From contig OY987228.1 in the NCBI GenBank assembly GCA_963920705.1, positions 12,817,187-12,881,186 on the forward strand: 64,000 nt of DNA. Reading direction: 5' to 3'. Every line of letters begins with the position of its first letter. Within the stretch, counting starts at the first letter, position 1. The DNA is from Odiellus spinosus. Its lineage: Eukaryota; Arthropoda; Arachnida; Opiliones; Phalangiidae. Positions 34,817-45,800 of the stretch are shown here, piece after piece. The position numbers were made by a program, and so were the translations under genes. The notes beneath the pieces are model-generated. The model ran no database searches and had not been told where the DNA came from. It worked only from the letters and a program-made list of their open reading frames with translations.

Positions 34817-35146
34817 GTTATACCAAGAATTCATTCAGGTTCCATAAGAATATGGGAGGGCCGCGATTCCATAACCATCCTCCCAAACTTTGTAGCAAAA
34901 GTTCGTCTGCTTCGAATCGATTTTTCAAGTAAATCGCTCTGATATTATATTATTAACCCGCGCCACTAACGACCTGGACATATTATTTTGGGTAATAAAA
35001 ATGGAGCCGACCGAAAAAAGATCTAAGCGTACAAATGTTGCGAAAATTGCAGACGAACTTTTGTTACAAAGTTTGGGAGGATGGTACCAGAGGCTAAAGC
35101 TATGCTGCCATATTCTTATGGAACCTGAATGGATTCTTGGTTATAC
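34817..35146. mobile_element. Fold-back MITE with perfect 7-bp target duplication (GTTATAC)
   Basis: The body is 34824-35139 (316 bp). The ends read inward CAAGAATTCATTCAGGTTCC (left) and CAAGAATCCATTCAGGTTCC (right, minus strand). Each is followed by ATAAGAATATGG. Pairing resumes further in at CATCCTCCCAAACTTTGTAG against the complement, up to TTCGTCTGC. GTTATAC flanks both sides (34817-34823 and 35140-35146). A reading with CCAAG ends and a 5-bp TTATA duplication is also possible. No transposase. It matches the elements at 4.75 and 53.35 kb in size and duplication length. Confidence 0.85.
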
Positions 35147-36513
35147 ATAATAAACCACGTTCATTAATTGGGCGATAAAATTAGTTTCATATAACCTTTC
35201 TGTCCTGTCAAATAAATACAATAAAATATTTCTTCCAATATATTAATCAGTTTCAAATACTAAAAACAGCTAATTCCATCATTAATAAATTTAAAATTAT
35301 ATCTTCATACACCACAAAGTAGATTTAAGCGAGCGAAAGAATTATATTCATTAATTTACTAGATAAAGATGTTTGTTAATTGACTGGAGTAATTTCAGCA
35401 GGAGTGCATATATACGCGTGAGAAGCGATGCAAAACCTTTTAGGAGGAATACCTCTAACTCTTTCGTCTAAAGAGAGGCGAAAGTAAAAGTATATATATA
35501 GGGAAAATAAAAACAAACAAATTAAGATAACACCTAGGCTCTCGAAAGAGGAAACCGTCAATCCCCGAGGCAAACCCCCTCTTTTCCCCTTATAAACCCC
35601 TTCAAGAAACCCATGACTATTTTCTTCGTTAATGCGAGTAAATTGGCTTTTCTCTCTCGAGAGGGTTACGTAAGAAGACCTATTAAGACAATAAATAAAT
35701 GCCTTAGACGAGGAAATCTACTCAAAGGAAAATTCAAAGCCACTCAAAAAAGAGCCAACCGCCGCTTACCACACGGGTATACGTATACTGGACGTCGAGA
35801 TAAGTTAGTAAAGACTATTTTTTTATCTACGGGATTTAACATCGCGTATCAATCCACTTAAGCCTTGGTCAGTTTAGTAAATTCCTCTACGTATATATAA
35901 AGAGTATAGAAAAGTTATTTCGAGTGGTATGGGCCTTGGAGTGGGAGAGGGGGAGGTGAAGGTTTAAGTGCCTAGTTGCTAGCGAGTGTTTAGAAAATAC
36001 CTTTTCTTCTGGCTACACTTACAGCGTGTGGATAGAGTTATACGGCTTCTTAGGGTACAGTATAAAGACGTGGTAGTTCATTTAAAGAGAAGTTGCGAAG
36101 GAAACTGGGAAAGAAGCGATATACAGAAAGCAAGAAAGCTCATTTGGGAGTCGAGAATTGCATTCTTAACCACTATAGCATCTATATAGAGACTGTATAT
36201 GCGCTCAAAGAGCTAGGCCAATCTAAAAAGCTCTTAATGATAGCTATATAGTAGTAACATTGTATACCGTACTATATCGTACCCTCCCTAGTCGAAAAGC
36301 ATGGAATCTTTACACCATCGCCGTCATTGAAATGGCACACGTTTTAGAGTTAAATTGGTTCAAATGAAAATTGAGAACGGTCTCTCATTGGCATTAACAT
36401 TTTGATTTTACAAACAAGATTTTCAGTATTTATCCCGCGTTTCAGCCAATAAAGGAAGGAGTCTCGATGACGAGATAAAATGACGAGACGAATGACGTCA
36501 CTCAAGCAAGTTT
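35147..36513. other. Unassigned DNA
   Basis: There is no gene. An 82-codon frame at 35613-35861 is unrecognised and overlaps family B copy 3. Just left of the minisatellite, GACGAGATAAAATGACGAGA contains a short doubled GACGAGA motif (about 36469-36488). Confidence 0.5.
35810..35876 (+). repeat. Short dispersed repeat, family B, copy 3
   Basis: AAAGACTATTTTTTTATCTA then GGGATTTAACATCGCGTATC and AATCCAC align with copies 2 and 4. This is the copy in which the upstream T-rich part and core are both clear. Confidence 0.55.
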
Positions 36514-37519
36514 GATTATTTAAATGAGCAAATGAAATTATTCGTATTAATTGAGCAAATGAAATTATTCGTATTAAATGAGCAAATGAAATTATTCGTA
36601 TTAAATGAGCAAATGAAATTATTCGTATTAAATGAGCAAATGAAATTATTCGTATTTAATGAGCAAATGAAATTATTCGTATTAAATGAGCAAATGAAAT
36701 TATTCGTATTAAATGAGCAAATGAAATTATTCGTATTAAATGAGCAAATGAAATTATTCGTATTAAATGAGCAAATGAAATTATTCGTATTAAATGAGCA
36801 AATGAAATTATTCGTATTAAATGAGCAAATGAAATTATTCGTTTTAAATGAGCAAATGAAATTATTCGTTTTAAATGAGCAAATGAAATTATTCGTATTA
36901 AATGAGCAAATGAAATTATTCGTATTAAATGAGCAAATGAAATTATTCGTATTAAATGAGCAAATGAAATTATTCGTATTAAATGAGCAAATGAAATTAT
37001 TCGTATTAAATGAGCAAATGAAATTATTCGTATTAAATGAGCAAATGAAATTATTCGTATTAAATGAGCAAATGAAATTATTCGTATTAAATGAGCAAAT
37101 GAAATTATTCGTATTAAATGAGCAAATGAAATTATTCGTATTAAATGAGCAAATGAAATTATTCGTATTAAATGAGCAAATGAAATTATTCGTATTAAAT
37201 GAGCAAATGAAATTATTCGTATTAAATGAGCAAATGAAATTATTCGTATTAAATGAGCAAATGAAATTATTCGTATTAAATGAGCAAATGAAATTACTCG
37301 TATTAAATGAGCAAATGAAATTACTCGTATTAAATGAGCAAATGAAATTACTCGTATTAAATGAGCAAATGAAATTACTCGTATTAAATGAGCAAATGAA
37401 ATTACTCGTATTAAATGAGCAAATGAAATTACTCGTATTAAATGAGCAAATGAAATTACTCGTATTAAATGAGCGAATGAAATTACTCGTATTAAATGAG
37501 CGAATCAAATTATTTCGAT
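36514..37519. repeat. 27-bp minisatellite, 36 full units, polar variants
   Basis: Units of 27 bp run from 36532 to 37503 (972 bases, exactly 36) with partial or decayed units at each edge. The unit contains GAGCAAATGAAATTATTCG followed by TATTAAAT. Variants are grouped: T for A (GTTTTAAAT) in two adjacent units at 36829-36882; ATTACTCG instead of ATTATTCG in the last eight units (37288-37503); GAGCGAATG near the end. Because 27 is 9 codons and the unit lacks stops, both strands stay open for 345 codons (plus strand MKLFVLNEQ repeated). No non-repetitive coding flank supports a real gene. Confidence 0.97.
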
Positions 37520-37577
37520 TTGCTAAACTAAACTTAAACCTGATGGTTACCATTATTAAATGGGTATAGCAGTTTTA

Positions 37578-37634
37578 AAAAACTATTTTATTCTCTAAGA
37601 GATTTAACATAATATATCATTCCACCTCAGTTTT
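37578..37634 (+). repeat. Short dispersed repeat, family B, copy 4
   Basis: AAAACTATTTTATTCTCTAA, GAGATTTAACATAATATATC and ATTCCACCTCAGTTTT align with copies 2 and 3. It sits about 60 bp beyond the minisatellite edge. Confidence 0.5.
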
Positions 37635-38674
37635 CTCTACTTTGCAAATTACTTTGGAATCCAAGTACCAATAAACTAAATTTTTTCGGTGGGTATAGCT
37701 TGATTTGGTTGGTAGAAAAGTAGAAACGTAGAAACTAGCCGTATCCTACCAAAAAAGAGTTGAGTTAGCTTCATCCAAAGGGGTTGAACGGGAGAAACCA
37801 GAAGAAAAAAATAGATGGGGGGTTGAGAGTCTAGGGTTATAAGGGTTAGACTTCAGGCTCTATACTATAAGTATAAATGTACCCCTTTCCCCTCCTATTT
37901 CTTCATTCCTCCATGGCGAGGCTCTCTTTGGATAAGAGTATATATATAGCTATGGCTTATATCGGGCTTAAACCCGTAAAAACGAAAAAGCATGAGATTC
38001 AAAGGGGAAAGGGGGTGAAAAGGGGGGAAAGAAGTCATCACGACTAGGAAAAAAAAACCTTCCGGAAACCACCGGTAGGTGGGGAATGAAGCCATTTCCC
38101 TAAGATAACTTCGGCTGCTAGAGTGGTAGAATTAATCACGCGAAACTTTGGCGCCTGTATATAAGCGAGGCCCAAACCTTCCCGTGGTCCTAAACTAGGG
38201 GGTCAATGTTACCTCGGACTAGTAGATGAGAAATATAATGGTCTCTGTACCATTGGCAATGGTGTTAAGTAACTTTAGAACACCGTCGCATTTACGGAAA
38301 GCTTCCAGGCTCTTTTATATATTGGGGATTGCGCGGGAAAAAAAATACTATAGAAAAAATCCTCAGCCAGATTCTAGAAAAAAAATCTGAGATAGAAAAC
38401 GCTAGGGTGAGGGTAGGTGCAGCCGCATATAGGGGTAAGATGAAAAGATATTGCAAAAGGGGTGACCGTATAACTTATAGTTCCTGGGCTTTTTCTATAC
38501 AACTAAGCTTGGATGAGTTGGCAGTTTTCTACTAGTAAAGCTTTATAAACTCGCTTTAATCTCTAAAAGTTTGTTTCTTAGAAATAGATGAGGGTCTAGG
38601 TTTCTTTTCAGTGTAAACTTAAACTTATTCATAATATCGGTATATATAGTTCATTTCAATTTGAATTGACAATC
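37635..38674. other. Unassigned DNA
   Basis: I see no gene. Short frames at 37895-38095 (minus) and 38329-38535 (plus) are unrecognised. Confidence 0.5.
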
Positions 38675-38852
38675 CAAGTTGAAGCTAAGGACATATTTGT
38701 TTATTTAGATATTTGTTTATTTAGCGGTTGACAAGTCAAGGTAGAATATACTCAATTTTAATTCCAATCCGTATTAGCGCTAAAGTTTTAAGCTTTAAAT
38801 CTAAGTAAACAAATAACAGAGATAGAGGGTAGTTTAGCTTCGTACACGTTGT
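38675..38852 (+). mobile_element. Family A MITE-like element, copy 4 (both ends present)
   Basis: The left end AAGTTGAAGCTAAGG runs into ATATTTGTTTATTTAG, which is tandemly doubled (38693-38708, 38709-38724). The centre has TTGACAAGTCAAGGTAGAAT. The right end reads CTAAGTAAACAAATAACAGA, GATAGAGGGTAGTTTAGC, TTCGTACACG. The end-centre-inverted-end order is that of copy 1 in opposite orientation, which supports a true element with inverted ends. Confidence 0.5.
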
Positions 38853-41800
38853 TAAATAAAGGTGAAATAAACTATAGCAAAAGCGAGTAAAAGAGTTTTT
38901 CATCGAGTAAAGGAAACTAAAGGCATTTCCTAATGAGGGCACGCGCCGCGACTGGGATTTCGATGGACCAATCACGAATCACTTTGAATGGGGTGGGTGT
39001 CGGTTATTGTATTGTCCGTGGCTGTGTGATGATGGAGATGTGGAAAAACTTAAATCTATAAATCTGAAAAAAGGGGTCAACTTCCCACGAAAAACTAAAT
39101 TTATAAATTCTCAGAATAATCAGAATTGTTTCTCTAGGTGTGTCATCCTTTACGGAACTACCCATCTTGTTTTTATTGGGGTATGGATCGAGGCCGGTGA
39201 GTTTTTTTTAGGGGAAAGGGGATAAGATTAACGATATGGGTAGGTTAATTACTTTTTCACTAGCTGACAATGACGCGCGCCTTTTAGATTGAATTTCAAC
39301 TTGGGTTCTATATTAACTTTGTTTAATGGTTATGGAACAAACTTTAGAGGGTATCGGGTTTAACTTTTTTCTCTCCTTTTGATTATTGGGTCTGATTGTA
39401 TTTTAAGGATGGTTATAAAGAAATATAAGACTTATTTAAAATTGTGATGAGGTTTCAAGAGGGTAGAAATTTCTCTATCGTGTGCAATTTGAAATTTAAA
39501 AAATAAGGATCAGTTTGGATAATGATGAAGATAAAAATTGAGACAATTGAGGTGTGAATTATTGGAAAATGCCATTTTATATTTTAAAATCTATGTTAAT
39601 TTTTTTCAGCTAAGATTAAATCAATTTAATTACTTTACATAGATTATATTTCCATCCCATAATCGGCCAGGGGCAGGTAAAGATTAGGGGGCACGTGATC
39701 GTAAGAGGTTTAAAAAGTTAATAGGTATAAGCTTTACAATTTTGGGAAACAGCATAAGGGCTAAATTTTATAATATGTAAGTCTACTTTAAAATCACCCA
39801 AGAATGATTAAATTATCAATAAAATGCTAGTTGGAAATCCCGAAAAATCACTAATACCTTTTCAGATGCTCCTAATTTGTCGATTTAAAACTTCTAAACC
39901 GAGGTTTACGTATTGCATTTTCAGTTCTTTAAAAATAAATTATTTTCTGTCTGAAAAGGGTACCAAGAAAACTAATTTAGCTGTTTTCAAATTGTCAAAG
40001 GAAAGGTTTTTAAATATAAAAAAAATTCCATTTTAATTACTTTTCAATATATTTCTAAAATTAAAACTATTAATCTCTAAAACTCTGTAACATTTCGCGT
40101 ATTTCCCATAAAAATACCTTATCTCTTTCGGAATTTATGTACATTCTAAACATATTATCCAATGTTTAGTAAAACATTAAAGGAAGCATCCTGACCAAGA
40201 ACCTTCGGATGAAAGAGAAAGTATCGACAAAATTCCAAATTTTAAACTCTCCTACGCATTCCCTCTCGATTTCTCCTCTCTTTCTTCCTTTCCGCGAGTT
40301 TACATCAGCATCTCAAACACCATCGCATTCTGTTCATCCCCCACTAAAGAATTCATGACATTCTAAAGCTTTAATATATGAGAGAAACAAGTTTGGAGGG
40401 AGAAAAGGGACAAGATACAAAGCCAGTCTCCAAAACTTGTATCTCCTTTGGGTATAGAAAATTTCCGCGCAGAATGGAATTTTAATTTAACCAGTAACCA
40501 GCCTGCGAGGCCTTAGTATATGCCTCCCATTGGAATGAAAAGATCCCACCACCAGCCCAGCCGCGTACCGAAGGAGCTTTATAAGAGAACGCTAAGCCTC
40601 GGCCACACACTGCGGAATTAATCGGTTGTCAGCCCCTTGTCTCGCGTTACTCCTATACACGTTCTATACCTACAACCACGCGGCAAGGCTTTTTTTCACC
40701 GATATGTCATCCCTCTAGGGGACAAAAAAAACTACCAAAGACAATGCGAGATATCCTATTGCCTCTGGAAAAGTGAACCCAAAGAAGAAAAAACGTTAGG
40801 CCTTGGCTATAGGAGGATGTGGATAAAAAAACCTTCTAGAAGATGGAGAGTTTCATTTACAAAGGCTTCCCGCATCCTCCCCCGTCTTCTACAGAAAGTA
40901 CCACGCGACTTAGATTAATGACGTCAGATGTAAGCTCGCGCGACCGAGCGAAGATTAATATTGGGAACGAAACAAAGAGTATAAGACAGCTTCCCGACAC
41001 GTAATCAGTTTCTACGCGAGCCCCTTTTCATAAGGACATTTTTTTCCCGCCATTTCTTTCTTTCGGGTTTTAGACAATACCCGCAGCCATTCCGGGCATA
41101 CCATCGTGTCTTGTCTTGGCCACCTCGTATCGCCATGCAAAGGACATCACCCAGCGAGTCTTAAGACCGCCTTTATACCAGACACGCAATGGGGACGGTA
41201 CAAATTCCACAAGACTCAAAGGTTTTATTTTTAAGAATGTTTCGTCTACATTCGACGAAAAGTTTTCTTACTGAATTTGACGCACCGTTACGGGTGTAGA
41301 GTCAAATAACATTAATTTGAGATTAATTAAAAAGAATGGAATGGGAATTTCTGTCGCGTTTCTCTTTTGGATTTTTTTCTTAAAGGCTATTACGTGTCAA
41401 CCAATTAACAACCAGAGATTTTTTTGTATCTGCCCATAGTGTAGGAGGAGTTACAACTAAAGCTAAGACTGATAAAATATTTTAGATTATTATATGGAAT
41501 GTAGTCTCATTAGAAATTTATTCAGACTTAAATTTCGATAATTTGAAGCTTGCTCTTAATTTATCTTAAACAATACTGAAACGAAGAACTTTAGATGATA
41601 TAGTAATTACTTTTACAGTGGCCATTGCGAAACTATAGTTTTGATTGGTCTAAAACATAACCAACCTGCATGCTGCTCCTCCTTTTATGTTAATTTATAA
41701 ATAAAGGCTGTTCCATGATACAATATACCAAATATTATATGGTATAAGAATAAAAAGAACATAAATATCATACCTTAATGTTTTTAAATCTACAAAATAA

Positions 41801-42004
41801 TATGTCTAATTAGAAGTCTTCAATAACATTAAATGCCAATGAGGCTGCATATTTCAACAAAACGTTATCATATTCATAGTGAAACGATTCTAAATATCTA
41901 AAAAATATTAACATAACTTATATGGTATCAAGATTTAACTCAATTTAAATGCCGAACAATTAAATGATTAATTAAACCTTGATTAAAAATCGTATATAAA
42001 TTTC
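38853..42004. other. Unassigned DNA; one E2F-like site at 41049
   Basis: No gene recognised in 3.1 kb. A 93-codon frame at 40637-40918 has no known domain. GGAGGATGTGG (about 40813) can pair with CCGCATCCTCC (about 40870). TTTTTCCCGCCATTTC at about 41041-41056 contains the E2F consensus TTTCCCGC overlapping a YY1-like CCGCCATTT, without a CpG island. Confidence 0.5.
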
Positions 42005-42205
42005 AACGATCAAATTAAAAACAGATCTTTAAAAACTGTTTAAAATTGAGAATGAATTTACAAAATTAGATAAAATTCCATTTCAAATTAAATTAAATTA
42101 AATATTCGAGGCCAGTATTTAAATTCAAAAAGTTTAAAAACTATTTAAATTTAAGAAGAGTTTACAAATAACTTAGTGCAGTTGTTAGATAAAATTCTAT
42201 TCTAC
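42005..42205. repeat. Diverged ~104-bp tandem duplication
   Basis: CTTTAAAAACTGTTTAAAAT (from about 42029) and GTTTAAAAACTATTTAAATT (from about 42133) both lead, with small indels, to TTTACAAA and TTAGATAAAATTC. The two halves are AT-rich and diverged. Confidence 0.5.
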
Positions 42206-42499
42206 TACTCATTACTTGAAAATCGAAAATGAAAAAAAGTCAAAGCGAAGCTAACAATACTTCTCTCTATATAAGCATCTACTTAGATCTTTGAAAATCC
42301 CCTTTTCTAAATTGAAGTTTTTGGGATATAAATAAGATTGACCAGAACTCACTCTAATTCAATCTATGGCCACGAAAAAAAAAAAAAAAAAAAACAAAAA
42401 CACCAGAGCACGTTGCCTGATCCTTAGATCTACTTTCACTCGGGCAAAGTATATATTTATATATATCTAGAGAGAGAGAGTACTTCGTAAAAGTTTTAT
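42206..42499. other. Unassigned AT-rich DNA with A20 and GA tracts
   Basis: A20 lies at 42375-42394 and a short (GA)n near 42470-42480. No gene is seen. Confidence 0.55.
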
Positions 42500-42656
42500 T
42501 CAACTTGAATTTCGAGCAAAACCCTCAAAGTTTATAGGATATAGACAGATCAAGTTAAGTTTACAACAGGCATGAAATCAAGATTTCCTTTTAACCGATA
42601 CGATTTAAGTTACAAAGAGATAGAATGAGGGTTTAGATTTGTACGTGGTACAAACT
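42500..42656 (+). mobile_element. Family A MITE-like element, copy 5 (right end clear)
   Basis: The right end reads TTACAAAGAGATAGAATGAG, GGTTTAGATTTGTACGTGG and TACAAACT, matching copies 2 and 4. The interior ATCAAGTTAAGTTTACAACA parallels the centre of copy 1. The left end is not distinct. Confidence 0.4.
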
Positions 42657-42719
42657 AAAGGTAATTTTTACCATATATAAAATAGTATAGTAATTCTTTA
42701 CCCACGGGATTGTATATTT

Positions 42720-42856
42720 ATTATTGAGAGTATATATTGGAAAAGTAAGATCAAAAGCAGGTTGAAATTTCATCATGAACCCGAAGACTGTATTGGTAAA
42801 TAGAGCGTAGAAGTAGAGGAGTGATTAGATCCGTGTATAATGCAATTTAGGTATGT
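42720..42856 (+). mobile_element. Family A MITE-like element, copy 6 (probable)
   Basis: GTAGAGGAGTGATTAGATCC then GTGTATAATGCAATTTAGG (about 42813-42851) aligns with the right end of copy 2. The upstream limit is a guess. The copy lies ~65 bp from copy 5. Confidence 0.3.
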
Positions 42857-45800
42857 TTCCCTCGAATACTTGAGAGTGCACATGGCACGATATTGGGTGG
42901 GAGAGAATATATATAGCAAAATACATTAAGGGGATAAGATTGTCTAGTCTTTGTATATGCATGTATGTGAAACTCGTTAATAAAGAAAAACGAACTGCTG
43001 ATCAAATATTTACTTAAAAAGAGGAATAAAAAAACTATAACTCGACCAATCGAATTCGAAAGTTTTTCATTCAGATTTGATTAATTATTTATGGTATTTG
43101 TTACTTTTTTAGACTTGATGGTAAGATTCGATTGGCTGGAAGTATGAACGGGTGATTTAATTTTAAATGTCTGTCACGCAATTTGAATCAATGAATGTTT
43201 TAATTATTTTGTTACTGTTTCACGGTATCTCAGTTTCATAATGAGAAATGTTTATTCTAGATGCTAGGCAATTAAAATGTTAGTTTTGAACTATTTTAGT
43301 AAGCCCTCCCATTGCGAGAAAACAAAAAGGAATAGATATTAAACAAAATTTACTTCTGGAAACTGAAAATATCCAGTTATTGTCAAATTCGCAAATATTG
43401 CTAATCAATATTAAAAGGAGGGTGAAGGGCCAAACTGAAGAGTTTTAATTATTAGTTCTGCTTCTAAAAGTATTGTATATTATATTTGTGTTTTAAAACA
43501 GCCAGAAAATTCTCTTAATTGTAATAAAGCTCGTTTTCAATCGAGATTTTGCGTCGAATCAAACTTTTCGCTTAACCCACGTTAACAGACTTCAAGTGAG
43601 GGCAGAAAATGGATTTCGTATAACCTTTTCTTGGTCAAGAGAAGGCAGAAGCTTGAAAAACTTGATTGAAAACGAGGCTTAATAAAAATTTGAATTTTTG
43701 TTAAATATATGACAAAAAACTTTCTGTTTAGAAATAATGCTAAAATATTACTTTGAGACAAAAAAGAACAGTCGGTCTAAAATGAAATAAAAATTACTTT
43801 TCGAGAACTTTTGCCAAAAACTTTGGGGTTATAATTTTTTTTTTTTTTCAAGTTTAAAAGTATGAAAAGAAGAGGGGGGAGGGGGGGTTGCGTGGATTTA
43901 AATAACAGCGTTCCATTGTAATTTTTCAAGAAAGACAAAAAGGGGACAAACTTTTGTCGTATGAAAAGGAAAAGTGGGCGGATATGCCACGCGAGAAAAT
44001 CTAAGAGAACTGCGAAAGGAGAGCGAATTTTGATCAAAAAAAGCACTAAGGCGAAATGCTCGGAGTCCTAGCTATAGCGAGCGAGCGGTACTCTCGTAGC
44101 CCATACGTCATAAATGGAAAAGCCCCGAGGAACATAGATTCTCTAAATATTCAAACTCGCGAGCAAAAGTTTGCAATATATTTTAAAAAGAAGGAAAAAT
44201 GTGAGAGCTCAAGAAGGGAGTGGGAGCGGCAGGGGTAAAATATATAACCGAGTGGTCTCTGAGAAAAGATGAGCAGTCGGCAGCGGTGCCTTTATATATT
44301 ACACAGTTAAAATAGAGGGCGAATACTGTCAAACACGTGAAGGGGCATTTTACCATCTCGACTATCTTTCCTCTCTCCCGAAACACCCTTAATTCGGTCT
44401 TGTTCCGTGGACGAATTATTCAGACTGTTCACTCATCAAACCCGAATTGAGTGTAAAGCACGTGGGACAAATATCTGAGGGAAATATCTTCAACATATCT
44501 CCTCAGTTAAATTTAAATGTAAAATAAAAAAAAACAATCCTAAAATGGTTTTTAATTTCATTTTTAATTGATATCACAATTAGATGTACGCAATATACCT
44601 TAGTAGTCAAGTCTAATTATCATATTACTCTAACAATTAGGCTTCAACATGATTTAATGGTGTTTGTTTGAAATTAAGAAAGATCAGTGATTGGTTGATG
44701 GTAACTAAAAGAAACTAAGTAACTGACCGTGCGATCCAATTTGTACCTAAATTAACTTTATCCTTTTCAAGCTCACTTTTAACATCTCCGTATTCGTTCT
44801 TGCTTAGTGAACTAACTGCAATATTTTGGGCAAAAGGCTGAGCAATGGGAAGCTGAGGAGTACGTCGAGGGAAAAACGCGCGGGATGGGATGGGGGCTTA
44901 GACCCCCAAGTCTTTTGAGTTACGGGCTGTCTTCGGGACGGGCACAAAAGGGGCCTTACTCCATACATCATCAACAATGAGAAATGAGAGAATCTAAATC
45001 TCGCTTTCGGGTTATACCCTTGGTTTCGGCGGCTGAACTAGGAAGCCCGGGTATTTGGGAAGGGGGGGCGCTTTATACTATAAAGATTTTAGCTGGCCAT
45101 GGAGTATAGGGGGTCGTGAGGAGTCGAAAGTCGAAATAGAACGGTTTGTGTCGAAGAAAAAGCTAGAGGCTCGCTGCGCTGAGAGTTATGGCCAACTTAG
45201 ACAATCCGAGACTACATTTTATTCCGCGTCCGAAGCTTATATGAGTTATAATCGCGAATAAAAGCGTTTTCGACTAAAATATAACCTTACATTTTGAACA
45301 ACGGAAGGAAGTGAAAGGATCTATTGTTAAATTAAATGTCACGGAGTCCGAAGCTGTATATAAGTCTTAATTTGAATACAGGCTCTATAAATAACAGAAG
45401 CTTGCGGAAATACTCCAAAAATAGTTATCATATGCACGCTAAAAACGGGTCAACTGATGTACTTCTTTGCTGTTACTGAAGCTCAAAAATATTTAAATCC
45501 TATCAAAATTAATTCGAATTATTTAGACATAACGGAGATATTAATCAATTAGACTTTACAGTAATTATTAAAAGCCGAGACTTTAATGTGGATAAGGCGC
45601 TTAGTTAGTTTGCAACAGCGGCTACAGCGCCACCGCGTGGCTAATATTGAAACCACTTCCAAATACCCGACTAAATAATTAACTTTGAATCTAAAAGTTA
45701 TCCAACTCTTTCGGTATTACACGTGATGGCATTTCAAGAATGAAGTATTAAGCTTATTTTAATGTTTTTAATAGTCTTCGATTGAATTGACCATCGGCCT

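Noticed and set aside
36516-37569. 345-codon frames on both strands with a nine-residue repeat
   Set aside because: The 27-bp unit is stop-free and divisible by three; there is no non-repetitive coding flank, and the opposite strand is equally open.
40812-40880. Hairpin GGAGGATGTGG / CCGCATCCTCC
   Set aside because: The stem is short and isolated, with no element boundary.
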